Part shown: positions 56,865-64,000 of the stretch, piece by piece
How positions within the stretch are numbered: position 1 is the first letter of the stretch
How the letters are laid out: every line of letters starts with the position of its first letter
NCBI RefSeq assembly: GCF_021129235.1
Contig: NZ_JAJOMA010000020.1
Location: forward strand, 1 to 64,000
Length of the DNA: 64,000 nt
From: Kineosporia mesophila
GTDB lineage: Bacteria; Actinomycetota; Actinomycetes; Actinomycetales; Kineosporiaceae
Reading direction: 5' to 3'
Made by a program: the position numbers and the translations under genes
The notes under the pieces: generated by a model
Databases searched by the model: none
What the model was told of the DNA's origin: nothing
The model's input: the letters and a program-made list of their open reading frames with translations, nothing else

Positions 56865-57842
56865 TCAGTCCTTCGCGGCGTCGGCGTACGGGCCCTCGTG
56901 CACCACGTCGACGCCGAAGGGCGTGAATCCCAGCCGGTGGTAGACCTTCAGCGCCGGGGCGTTGTCGGCCTCCACGTAGAGCAGAACGGTGTCCAGGCCC
57001 GTTTCGTTGGGGTTCGGGCCCACGGCGGATAGGCGCAGCCCGGCCAGGTGCCGCAGCCCGGCCAGCGTGAGCGCCGTGCCCAGCCCGCCACCGTGGCGCT
57101 CCGGGTCCACCCCCACGGCGTAGACCTCGCCGAGTCCCTCGGGGTGCACCTTGGTCCAGTGGAAACCGAGCATGCGGCCGTCCTGCTCGGCGATGAAGAA
57201 CCCGGACGGGTCGAACCACGGCTCGGCCTTGCGGGCGTCCAGGTCGGCCTGGGTCATGCGGCCCTGCTCGGGGTGCCAGCTGAACGCGGCCGCGTTCACC
57301 CGCAGCCACTGCGCATCGTCCTCACCGGGCCGGAACGCGCGCAGGGTGACGCCCTCCGGAACCCGCAGTTCGGGCAGGTCGTCGGCACCCGTCAGGGGGC
57401 GGCGCAGCTGCAGCAGCTCGCGCACCACGCGGTAGCCCAGCCGGGCGCCCAGCGCCCGGGCCCCGGGGTGATCGCCGTGCGACCAGATCCGGGCGAGGTG
57501 ATCCGCGTCCCCCATTCTCTCCAGCAGAGCCCGCCCGAAACCCTGGCGACGGCTCTGCGGGGCGACGACCGCCTCGGCGTCCACGATCGTGCGGGGACCG
57601 TCTTTCTCCGGGGAGATCTCGGTGTGGGCGTAGCCCACGATCGCCTCGGAGGCGTCGCGCACCACCAGGTGACGGCCCGACCCGACCGCGGGACCGAGCT
57701 GAAGCAACACGTGCTCGGAGATCGGTGCGGCCTTGTCGGCAGCCGTCGCGGCGGCGAGAACGGCCCGCACGCCCTCGGCTTCGGCCTCGGAAAGCTGGTC
57801 GGATACGACGATCTGCACGCTGGGGATCACCGTTCGCAGCAT
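56865..57842 (-). CDS. mshD: Mycothiol synthase MshD
   Basis: A 325-residue tandem-GNAT acetyltransferase that acetylates Cys-GlcN-Ins in the last mycothiol step. Acetyl-CoA loops: VVAPQSRRQGFGRALLERM in the first half (about 90-110) and YAVGVDPERHGGGLGTALTL in the second, followed by VLLYVEADNAPALKVYHRLG. Order and spacing match known MshD. Located between glnR and ppk1, as in several actinobacteria. Confidence 0.92.
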   Translation of the reverse strand: MLRTVIPSVQIVVSDQLSEAEAEGVRAVLAAATAADKAAPISEHVLLQLGPAVGSGRHLVVRDASEAIVGYAHTEISPEKDGPRTIVDAEAVVAPQSRRQGFGRALLERMGDADHLARIWSHGDHPGARALGARLGYRVVRELLQLRRPLTGADDLPELRVPEGVTLRAFRPGEDDAQWLRVNAAAFSWHPEQGRMTQADLDARKAEPWFDPSGFFIAEQDGRMLGFHWTKVHPEGLGEVYAVGVDPERHGGGLGTALTLAGLRHLAGLRLSAVGPNPNETGLDTVLLYVEADNAPALKVYHRLGFTPFGVDVVHEGPYADAAKD

Positions 57843-57932
57843 ATGTCGTGACGGCGAGACCTCGACCCGAGGTGACCTCGGGCCCGATGTGAACGGATGG
57901 CGAACGCTTTACGCGTCCACCCGGATGTTCAC

Positions 57933-58649
57933 CTACGCGTCCACCGTTTCCTCGACACCGACCCGCTCGCGACCCGGGGGCACGAACCGGTAGCCGACGT
58001 TACGCACGGTGCCGATCAGCGCGTCGTGCTCGGGACCGAGCTTGGCGCGCAGACGCCGCACGTGGACATCGACGGTGCGGGTGCCACCGAAGTAGTCGTA
58101 GCCCCAGACCTCCTGCAGCAGCTGCGCGCGGGTGAAGACCCGGCCCGGGTGCTGCGCGAGGAACTTGAGCAGCTCGAACTCCTTGTAGGTGAGATCGAGA
58201 GCACGGCCCCGCACCCGGGCGCTGTAGGTGACCTCGTCCACAATCAGGTCACCGGCGCGGATCTCCGGGGTCTCGTCGGACTGCTGCGCCTCGGCCAGGC
58301 GGCTGCGACCGGCGGCGAGCCGCAGGCGGGCCTCCACCTCGGCCGGGCCGGCGGAGTCGAGCAGCACGTCGTCGGCACCCCAGTCGGCGACGACGGCGGC
58401 CATCCCGCCTTCGGTCAGCACGAGCAGCAGCGGTGAGGACAGACCGGTGGTGCGCAGCAGACGACACAGGGAGCGTGCGCCCGCCAGGTCGCGACGACCG
58501 TCGACGATCACGGCGTCGGCCGGTGGGGCGTCGACGAGAACAGCCGCCTCGGCCGGCAGCACCCGGATCTGGTGCGGCAGCAGGCCGAGAGCCGGCAGCA
58601 CCTCGGCGGAGGGAGCGAGGGCATTCGTCAAGAGAAGGAGTGAAGCCAT
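57933..58649 (-). CDS. glnR: GlnR-type orphan response regulator
   Basis: A 238-residue OmpR-family protein. The receiver-like half lacks the usual acidic pocket and has [20 protein letters not shown], the hallmark of GlnR, which works without phosphorylation. The winged helix has [40 protein letters not shown] and [12 protein letters not shown]. GlnR regulates nitrogen (and phosphate, carbon) genes. Next to mshD, as in M. tuberculosis (Rv0818-Rv0819). Upstream 58650-59089 has no clear GlnR box. Confidence 0.88.
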   Translation of the reverse strand: MASLLLLTNALAPSAEVLPALGLLPHQIRVLPAEAAVLVDAPPADAVIVDGRRDLAGARSLCRLLRTTGLSSPLLLVLTEGGMAAVVADWGADDVLLDSAGPAEVEARLRLAAGRSRLAEAQQSDETPEIRAGDLIVDEVTYSARVRGRALDLTYKEFELLKFLAQHPGRVFTRAQLLQEVWGYDYFGGTRTVDVHVRRLRAKLGPEHDALIGTVRNVGYRFVPPGRERVGVEETVDA

Positions 58650-59089
58650 CTGGTGAGACCTCCGCGTCGTCCGACCGTGCAGGTGGCGAACCCCCGTGTT
58701 GCCGCGTCTTTGCGGAGCGCAACCGGCTCAAGCGTATGTGACAACACGTTGTTGGCACAGGGGTTACCGGGGTTTTGTCGCCACGCAACGTCACAGATGA
58801 ATCACGTAAGCGCGGATCTGAACGTAAACGTGACCTCACCGGAGCGTTTCCGGAGGGTGTCTGCAGTGAATCCGGTTCGGTGCGTTCCCGCCAAGGGGTG
58901 TGAGGTGTGACTCTCGCGGCATCGGTGACCGGCGGATCGTCACCGCGTGCTGGTGCGGGCGGATTTGTCCGGGATCGAGGTCCGGCTTCTGCCCGTGATC
59001 AGGCCGGGATCGGCCCGCGAGCCCGGCCGGAGGTGCCCGAAGACGCGCTCAGCCGGGGGCCGGGTGCGGCCATCTGTCAGGATGCGACC
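58650..59089. other. Intergenic region between glnR and a membrane-protein gene
   Basis: 440 bp between divergent genes. An upstream open frame of 61 codons precedes the true start (GTG 59090); its Arg/Gly/Pro-rich composition looks non-coding. TGTGACAACACGTTGTTGGCACA at 58737-58759 is a near-palindrome; GTAAGC and GTAAACGTGAC nearby (58807-58832) only loosely resemble GlnR sites. Confidence 0.4.
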
Positions 59090-59839
59090 GTGACCGCCCC
59101 GCTTCCCGCCGGCCTCGCCATCGTGGCGGCCGCCGTTCTCGCCGTGGCCGGTTACGCCGGAGGATGGATGATCGCGGCCGCGGCCGGGCTCACCGTTCTG
59201 GCCCTGGCGATCGGCTGGAGCGACCTGCTCCGGCTCCCGCATCGTCCCGGCACGTCCGCCCTGGTCCTGGTTCTCGGTGTGAGCGGCCTGGTGGCCGGGA
59301 CCGTCGCGGTCTCGCCCCGGATCGACGTCGACCAGCCGCTCTCGGTGTTCTCCGGCGTGATGGCCGGCGCCGTCCTGAGCAGCTTCGGCCACGAGATCGT
59401 GCGTCAGGACGGCCGCCACGACCTGGTCGAGTCCGTCACCGGCACACTGGCCGGCCAGTTCGTCGCGGTGCTGGCCGCCGGCTGGATCCTGGTCGCCGAC
59501 AGCGGCGGTGCGCAGGCCGTGGTCGTGGCCGCCGCCGGCGCCGCGGCCGCCCGGGTCGCCCTGGCCCTGCCCCTGTCCCCGTCCGTGCTCACCTGGGCCG
59601 GGCTCGGTACCGGTCCGGCGGCGTCGGTGATCGCGTCGTTCGTGGTCGGCGGGGTTCCGGTGCTCACCGCGGCGGCCGTCGGGGTCGCCGTCTCGGGGGT
59701 CGGCATCGCGATCGACCGGCTGGTCGACGCCGACGGGCTGATGACCCGCCTGCAACCGGCCACCCTGGCCCGGGCCGCGGCCCCGATCGCCGCGGCCGGC
59801 ACCGCCGCCTACGCCGTCTTCCGCCTCGGTATCGGCTGA
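59090..59839 (+). CDS. Integral membrane protein, unknown family
   Basis: A 249-residue protein with about eight hydrophobic helices in an almost entirely hydrophobic sequence (for example LAIVAAAVLAVAGYAGGWMI and AVVVAAAGAAAARVALALPL). GTG 59090 is chosen since helix 1 starts six residues later; the upstream frame to 58907 has non-coding composition. No family motif known to me; similar proteins sit beside glnR in other actinobacteria, by my recollection. Function unknown. Confidence 0.65.
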   Translation: MTAPLPAGLAIVAAAVLAVAGYAGGWMIAAAAGLTVLALAIGWSDLLRLPHRPGTSALVLVLGVSGLVAGTVAVSPRIDVDQPLSVFSGVMAGAVLSSFGHEIVRQDGRHDLVESVTGTLAGQFVAVLAAGWILVADSGGAQAVVVAAAGAAAARVALALPLSPSVLTWAGLGTGPAASVIASFVVGGVPVLTAAAVGVAVSGVGIAIDRLVDADGLMTRLQPATLARAAAPIAAAGTAAYAVFRLGIG

Positions 59840-59842
59840 GCC

Positions 59843-60214
59843 TCAGTACACGAGCGCCTGGGTCCCCGGCCGCAGGAGACGTTCCACGTAGGTGGCCGCC
59901 CCCGCGATCGTGACGCCGGGCAGCACGTCACCGGGCGTGATCGAACGGCGCGCGGCCGACTGCGAGCACACCGACACGCTGCCGAACTCCAGGACGAGAT
60001 CGATCAGCTCGGGCAGCGGCGGGGCGTGTTCCAGTTCCACGTCGGCGGCCCGGCCGGGCCGGGCGAGCGAGCTGCCGTCACCACTCAGCCAGATGTGCAC
60101 GGGCACCCCGGACGCACACGCCGCGGCCGCCACGGTGAAGGCCTGATGGCAGCGCTCCGGTTCCTCGGGCCCGACGGTCACCTCGATGACGAGCGATGCA
60201 GCTGATCCGTCCAC
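59843..60214 (-). CDS. DsrE/DsrF-like family protein
   Basis: A 123-residue protein with the DsrE fold pattern: ASLVIEVTVGPEEPERCHQA, FTVAAAACASGVPVHIWLSG, and late VSVCSQSAARRSI where the family sulfur-relay Cys often sits (Cys near 86 is in a Cys-Ser-Gln). Roles are sulfur relay or unknown in actinobacteria. Its stop lies 3 bp after the stop of the convergent membrane-protein gene. Confidence 0.7.
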   Translation of the reverse strand: MDGSAASLVIEVTVGPEEPERCHQAFTVAAAACASGVPVHIWLSGDGSSLARPGRAADVELEHAPPLPELIDLVLEFGSVSVCSQSAARRSITPGDVLPGVTIAGAATYVERLLRPGTQALVY

Positions 60215-60247
60215 GTGGCGAAGCTACCGCGAGGGCTCGCCCCTCCT

Positions 60248-60334
60248 TCCGTGATCATGCAAAACCTCCCCGGAGTTCTAGAACTGTCCGCGTGAGAGTT
60301 CTAGAACGCCGGGGAGGTTTTGCATGATCACGGA
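60248..60334. repeat. Long palindrome, copy 5 (near twin of copy 2)
   Basis: Arms 60248-60285 and 60297-60334 pair over 38 bp with one mismatch, 11-nt loop. Outer end TCCGTGATCATGC, inner TTCTAGAA. It matches copy 2 at 2506-2592 almost base for base outside the loop. Located between divergently transcribed genes (DsrE-like, nitrobindin). Confidence 0.92.
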
Positions 60335-60348
60335 GGATTGGGGGGCGG

Positions 60349-60370
60349 GGGGAGGTTCGCATGATCACGG
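60349..60370. repeat. Half-palindrome end (copy 5b)
   Basis: GGGGAGGTTCGCATGATCAC (60349-60368) reproduces the right arm of copy 4 (53244-53264) without its left arm, 15 bp after copy 5. Looks like a decayed or partial element. Confidence 0.6.
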
Positions 60371-60422
60371 GGGACGGGGCTTCGGGTTCGGGTTCGGCCC
60401 GTGCGCCGCTTACGATCGGCGG

Positions 60423-60941
60423 GTGGCGTTCCAACTAGACACCGACCTGCCCACCCCGCTCGCGCCCCTGGCCTGGCTGATCGGGCGTTGGGAGGGGGCC
60501 GGCGTGATCGGCTACCCGACCATCGAAGAGGCCCAGTTCGGCCAGGAGATCGAGTTCTCGCACGACGGGCGGCCGTTCCTGTCGTACGTCTCGCGGATGT
60601 GGCGGCTGGACGACGCGGGGAACCAGGTCGAGCCGCTGGCCACCGAGACCGGCTACTGGCGCCCGGTGGCCACGTCGGAAGACCCCGAGAACCCGGGCAC
60701 CGAGCTGGAGGTGCTGCTCGTGCACCCCACCGGCATCTGCGAGATCTACCTGGGCCGGGTCGACGGCCCGCGCATCGACCTGCAGACCGACCTGGTCGCG
60801 CGCACGTCCACGGCCAAGGAGTACACCGCGGCCACGCGGCTCTACGGCCTGGTCGAGTCCGACCTGCTCTGGGCGCTGGACATGGCGGCCGAGGGGCAGC
60901 CGCTGCAGTCCCACGCCTCGGCCCGGCTCAAGCGGGTCTGA
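60423..60941 (+). CDS. Nitrobindin-like heme-binding protein (FABP family)
   Basis: A 172-residue beta-barrel. LIGRWEGAGVIGYPT contains the GxWxGxG signature near residue 21, and LQSHASARLKRV at the C terminus holds the proximal heme His. Nitrobindins bind ferric heme and react with NO/peroxynitrite. GTG 60423 is used; the frame runs upstream to 60324 through the palindrome but would not fit a homologue. 4 bp before the Fur-family gene, so one operon. Confidence 0.85.
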   Translation: MAFQLDTDLPTPLAPLAWLIGRWEGAGVIGYPTIEEAQFGQEIEFSHDGRPFLSYVSRMWRLDDAGNQVEPLATETGYWRPVATSEDPENPGTELEVLLVHPTGICEIYLGRVDGPRIDLQTDLVARTSTAKEYTAATRLYGLVESDLLWALDMAAEGQPLQSHASARLKRV

Positions 60942-60945
60942 CGCG

Positions 60946-61401
60946 GTGGGCAAGGTGACCGCGCAGGCACTCGACCAGGCGCTGCGGGAGCGTGGCCTGC
61001 GAGCCACCCCCCAGCGCCGGTCGGTGCTGCGCGCGGTCTCCGAGCTCGGTCATGCCACCCCGGAAGACGTCTGCGACTTCGTCGAGACCGACTCGGGCGA
61101 CACGGTCAATCTCTCCACGGTCTACCGGTCGCTGGAGCTGATGGAGAAGATCGGCGTCGTCAGCCACACCCACCTCACCCACGGTTCGCCGACCTACCAG
61201 GTGGCCAGCCACGTCAATCATCTGCACCTGGTCTGCCGGGGCTGCGGGCGCATCGACGAGGCCGACCTCGACCTGGCCCGCCCGCTGGCCGACGCCGTGC
61301 GCGCCGCCCACGGTTTCGAGACCGACCTGGCCCACCTGTCGCTGCACGGCACCTGCGCGCAGTGCCGGGGTGACGAAGACACGGGCCACGGACATCACTG
61401 A
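60946..61401 (+). CDS. Fur-family metalloregulator, Nur-like
   Basis: A 151-residue repressor. Winged helix TPQRRSVLRAVSELGHATPE and STVYRSLELMEKIGVVSHTH; the metal site VNHLHLVCRGCG and CAQC for the structural Zn. The run SHTHLTHGSPTYQVAS is very close to the nickel-sensor Nur of Streptomyces, by recollection, so Nur-like is proposed but Zur or Fur are not excluded. GTG start. His-rich tail GHGHH. Confidence 0.82.
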   Translation: MGKVTAQALDQALRERGLRATPQRRSVLRAVSELGHATPEDVCDFVETDSGDTVNLSTVYRSLELMEKIGVVSHTHLTHGSPTYQVASHVNHLHLVCRGCGRIDEADLDLARPLADAVRAAHGFETDLAHLSLHGTCAQCRGDEDTGHGHH

Positions 61402-61441
61402 TCCGGGAAGTTCTGTGCGGCCCGGCGCGCTGGAGACAGAC

Positions 61442-62560
61442 ATGAGTGACGTCGCTGTGCCCGGGAGTCCCACCGAGCTGACCTACCGCAGTCCGCTGCT
61501 CGAGCGGCCCGGGGCGGTTCCGGCCGAGGGCCCCGACGCGGGTCTGGCCTGGCACTACGGCAATCCGACGGCGGAGCAGCGGCGGCTGGAGGCGGGTACG
61601 GCGAAGGCCGACCTCTCCCACCGCGGGGTGGTGCGCATCGAGGGGCCGGACCGGCTGACCTGGCTGCACTCGATGACCACTCAGGCGCTGAGCGGCCTGG
61701 CGCCGTACACCTCCACCGAGGCGCTGCTGCTCACGCCGAACGGGCACGTCGAGCACGACCTGCACCTGGTGGACGACGGCACGGCGGTCTGGATCACGGT
61801 CGAGCCCGGCACCGCGCCGGCCCTGGTCGCGTTCCTGAAGAAGATGCAGTTCATGCTGCGGGTCGAGGTCGCCGACGTGACGGCCGACTGGGCCGTGATC
61901 GGTGAGCCCGTCGACGCCGAGAGCACTCCGGGCGAACCGCTGGCGTGGCGTGACCCGTGGCCCGAGCAGGGGGTCGGGGCCGCGCTCTACACCACCGCCG
62001 AGATCGAGGTGGAAGGTCACCCGGCCTGGGCCTGGCGCGAGGTGCTGATCCCGAGAGAAGAATTTGGGACGCGGGTGGCGGCGGGGGAGTTCGACGACGC
62101 CGCGGGCACGTGGGCAGTGGACGCCTTGCGCGTGGCCGCCTGGCGGCCCCGGCTCGGTTTCGAGACCGACCACCGCACCATCCCGCACGAGCTGGACTGG
62201 CTGCGTACCGCCGTCCACCTGGAGAAGGGCTGCTACCGCGGCCAGGAGACCGTCGCCCGCGTGCACAACCTGGGCCGCCCGCCGCGCCGCCTGGTGATGC
62301 TGCACCTGGACGGCACGATGAACGAGCTGCCCGTCACCGGCGCCACCGTGCTCCACGGCACCCGCGAGGTCGGCCGGGTCACCACCGCCGCCCGGCACCA
62401 CGAGCTCGGCCCGATCGCCCTGGCCGTGCTCAAGCGCTCCACCCCGGCCGATGCGCAGCTGGTGGCCGGTGGGGTCGAGGCCGGCCAGGAGATCGTGGTG
62501 GACGCCGCCTCGGGACCCTCCGCCGTCGTCCCGAAGATCCGCCGCCTGCCGCAGGCCTGA
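61442..62560 (+). CDS. ygfZ: YgfZ/GcvT-like Fe-S assembly protein
   Basis: A 372-residue folate-binding protein with YgfZ signature KGCYRGQETVAR near residue 260 and GcvT-like fold throughout (LTWLHSMTTQALSGLAPYTS, TPNGHVEHDLHLV). YgfZ helps assemble certain Fe-S clusters, with its Cys in KGCYxGQE. ATG 61442 fits a start 40 bp after the Fur gene's stop. Confidence 0.88.
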   Translation: MSDVAVPGSPTELTYRSPLLERPGAVPAEGPDAGLAWHYGNPTAEQRRLEAGTAKADLSHRGVVRIEGPDRLTWLHSMTTQALSGLAPYTSTEALLLTPNGHVEHDLHLVDDGTAVWITVEPGTAPALVAFLKKMQFMLRVEVADVTADWAVIGEPVDAESTPGEPLAWRDPWPEQGVGAALYTTAEIEVEGHPAWAWREVLIPREEFGTRVAAGEFDDAAGTWAVDALRVAAWRPRLGFETDHRTIPHELDWLRTAVHLEKGCYRGQETVARVHNLGRPPRRLVMLHLDGTMNELPVTGATVLHGTREVGRVTTAARHHELGPIALAVLKRSTPADAQLVAGGVEAGQEIVVDAASGPSAVVPKIRRLPQA

Positions 62561-62575
62561 TCTGCCCCCCAACTC

Positions 62576-62629
62576 TCGTGATCAGGCAGACCCTCGACCC
62601 AGAACCGGGAAAGGTCTGCCTGATCACGA
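62576..62629. repeat. Palindrome, copy 6
   Basis: TCGTGATCAGGCAGACC (62576-62592) pairs perfectly with 62613-62629, 17-bp arms and a 20-nt centre. The GATCATGC core is changed to GATCAGGC. 16 bp after ygfZ, before a same-strand gene. Confidence 0.88.
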
Positions 62630-62707
62630 ATGAACGGGTGGGCGAAGATCTTGCGGCCGCGCCTCGCTTCTCTGGATAAATTTCCGGTCCGCGTTCACGA
62701 TGGCCGG

Positions 62708-63538
62708 ATGAGTCGCACACTGATCACCGTTGCCCCGACCGGCGCCGAGATCGACAAGGCCGGCTGCCCGCAGTTGCCCACGACCCTCGACGAGCTCGTC
62801 GCCGAGGCCAGGGCCTGCGAGGCGGCGGGCGCGGCGATGATCCACGTGCACATCCGCGACGAGGAGCACCGGCCCACGCTCGACCTCGGCCGGCTGCGCG
62901 AGACCGTGGCCGCGCTGCGGGAGAGCACCGCGCTGATCGTGCAGCTCTCCACCGGTGGCAGCGTGCACGACCCGCTCGACGCCCGGCTGGCCGTGCTCGA
63001 GGCGGAGCCCGACTCCTGCTCTCTGACCTGCGGCACGGTCAATTTCGGCGACGACGTGTTCAGCAATCCCTGGCCGTTCATGGCCGAGCTCTACCGCCGC
63101 ACGCAGTTCGCCGGGGTGGTGCCGGAGTTCGAGCTGTTCGACCTCGGCCAGGTGACGTCGATGGCCCGGCTGCTGGACGAGTTCGGCCCGCCCGCCGGGG
63201 GCCGGGTGCACGCGGACTTCGTGCTGGGGGTGCCCGGCGGCCTGCCCGCGACCGGGCCGGCCCTGGTCGCCGGGATCCAGGCGCTGCCCGCCGGGGTGAC
63301 CTCGTGGTCGGCCACCGGGATCGGGCGCGGCCACCTCCCGGTGCTCGCCGCGAGCCTGGCGATGGGCGGGCACCTGCGGGTCGGCATGGAGGACAACACC
63401 TTCTACGCCCCGCGCCGCCCGGTCACCGGCAACGCCGAGCTGGTGGCCCGCGCCGCGGCCCTGGCCAGCACCCTGCAACGCCCGGCGATGAGCGTCGTCG
63501 AGGCCCGCGAGCTGATCGGATTGCCCGCTTTGCTGTGA
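62708..63538 (+). CDS. BKACE (3-keto-5-aminohexanoate cleavage enzyme-type) protein
   Basis: A 276-residue DUF849-family enzyme. MIHVHIRDEEHRP carries the Zn-binding H-x-H (about residues 46-48), and RVGMEDNTF near 226 holds the catalytic Glu. Such enzymes cleave beta-keto acids with acetyl-CoA, with varied substrates. ATG 62708 preferred over upstream 62630; no RBS is evident at either. Confidence 0.85.
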   Translation: MSRTLITVAPTGAEIDKAGCPQLPTTLDELVAEARACEAAGAAMIHVHIRDEEHRPTLDLGRLRETVAALRESTALIVQLSTGGSVHDPLDARLAVLEAEPDSCSLTCGTVNFGDDVFSNPWPFMAELYRRTQFAGVVPEFELFDLGQVTSMARLLDEFGPPAGGRVHADFVLGVPGGLPATGPALVAGIQALPAGVTSWSATGIGRGHLPVLAASLAMGGHLRVGMEDNTFYAPRRPVTGNAELVARAAALASTLQRPAMSVVEARELIGLPALL

Positions 63539-63606
63539 CCCGCATCATGTGTACCGGGACGTCGGTCAGCTTGCAAAGTGCTAACTCGAGCAAGCACAGT
63601 GGCCGG

Positions 63607-64000
63607 GTGGCGACCATCAAAGTGCCCGACCGGGTGAGTGACCTCGGAGCTTTCGTGCGGGAACAGCGGGAGAGCGCGAAGCTCTCGCTGCGGCAGCTCT
63701 CGCACGTCGCCGGGGTCAGCAACCCCTACCTGAGCCAGATCGAGCGCGGTCTGCGCAAGCCCTCCGCCGAGGTGCTCACGCAGATCGCCAAGGGGCTGCA
63801 GATCTCCGCCGAGGCGCTGTTCCAGCGGGCCGGCCTGCTGGAGGAGTCCGTCGGCGTCGAGGCCGAGGTGGCGATCCAGAGCGACATGCGCCTGACCGCC
63901 CGGCAGAAGCGGGTGCTGCTCGACATCTACGAGACGTTCCGGGCGGAGAACGCGCGCGACGACGCCGAGGCCGGCCGGCACGCCGGTGACGCGGCCGCGG
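63607..64000 (+). CDS. XRE-type helix-turn-helix regulator (truncated by window end)
   Basis: Open to the window edge, 131 codons from GTG 63607. HTH: VREQRESAKLSLRQLSHVAG, VSNPYLSQIERGLRKPSAEV near residues 17-56. A second part (LFQRAGLLEESVGVEAEV, then LTARQKRVLLDIYETFRAEN) resembles the mycobacterial XRE regulator that precedes the heparin-binding haemagglutinin gene, by my recollection. The C-terminal end is missing. Confidence 0.85.
   Translation, partial: MATIKVPDRVSDLGAFVREQRESAKLSLRQLSHVAGVSNPYLSQIERGLRKPSAEVLTQIAKGLQISAEALFQRAGLLEESVGVEAEVAIQSDMRLTARQKRVLLDIYETFRAENARDDAEAGRHAGDAAA

Noticed and set aside
58737-58832. GlnR-binding sites upstream of glnR
   Set aside because: Only loose matches to the gTnAc-n6-GaAAc pattern, not placed convincingly.

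Overview
This 64 kb window is chromosomal DNA of a high-GC, mycothiol- and ergothioneine-making actinomycete. The evidence is a complete egtABCD run, mycothiol synthase MshD beside a GlnR-type orphan regulator, MutT1 near PPK1, a conservon (sensor kinase, Roadblock, DUF742, GTPase), a large SARP/AfsR-like regulator and frequent GTG/TTG starts. A Kineosporia-like or other filamentous actinomycete would fit, but genus cannot be fixed from the sequence alone. No rRNA, tRNA, transposase, prophage or CRISPR array was seen.

Layout. 0-10 kb: the end of an MMPL transporter, a membrane-tethered serine hydrolase, a 2'-5' RNA ligase-like protein, a two-gene DyP-peroxidase locus, a divergent LuxR/LAL-type regulator and an ECF sigma factor. 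10-18 kb: a large membrane protein coupled to a small partner (possible toxin/immunity arrangement), an orphan OmpR-type regulator, a SipW signal peptidase/TasA-like secreted fibre module, and a sulfite-oxidase-type molybdoprotein with a flavin reductase. 17-22 kb: ergothioneine genes egtA-B-C-D, all overlapping or nearly so. 22-29 kb: a soluble GAF chemoreceptor-like protein, PEP carboxylase, and a SARP regulator overlapping it. 30-38 kb: a mucin-like membrane protein, a hydrolase-ABC ATPase fusion with its permease, and a roughly 900-residue histone H1-like protein. 38-43 kb: a structured intergenic region and pstSCAB phosphate uptake. 43-50 kb: the conservon with a sugar-binding lipoprotein immediately after it. 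50-59 kb: MutT1, an SGNH hydrolase, a geranylgeranyl-reductase family flavoprotein, PPK1 with a histone-like extension, MshD and GlnR. 59-64 kb: a membrane protein, DsrE-like protein, nitrobindin, a Nur-like Fur regulator, YgfZ, a BKACE enzyme and the start of an XRE regulator.

Themes. Phosphate metabolism (pstSCAB, ppk1, mutT1) and low-molecular-weight thiol redox (egt, mshD, DyP) recur. Two very basic Ala/Lys/Thr-rich tails occur, one a free-standing H1-like protein and one fused to PPK1, suggesting a nucleoid/polyphosphate link. Across the whole window, intergenic gaps carry a family of long perfect palindromes with GTGATCATGC-type ends; two copies 58 kb apart are almost identical and one lies between divergent genes, so they are not just terminators.
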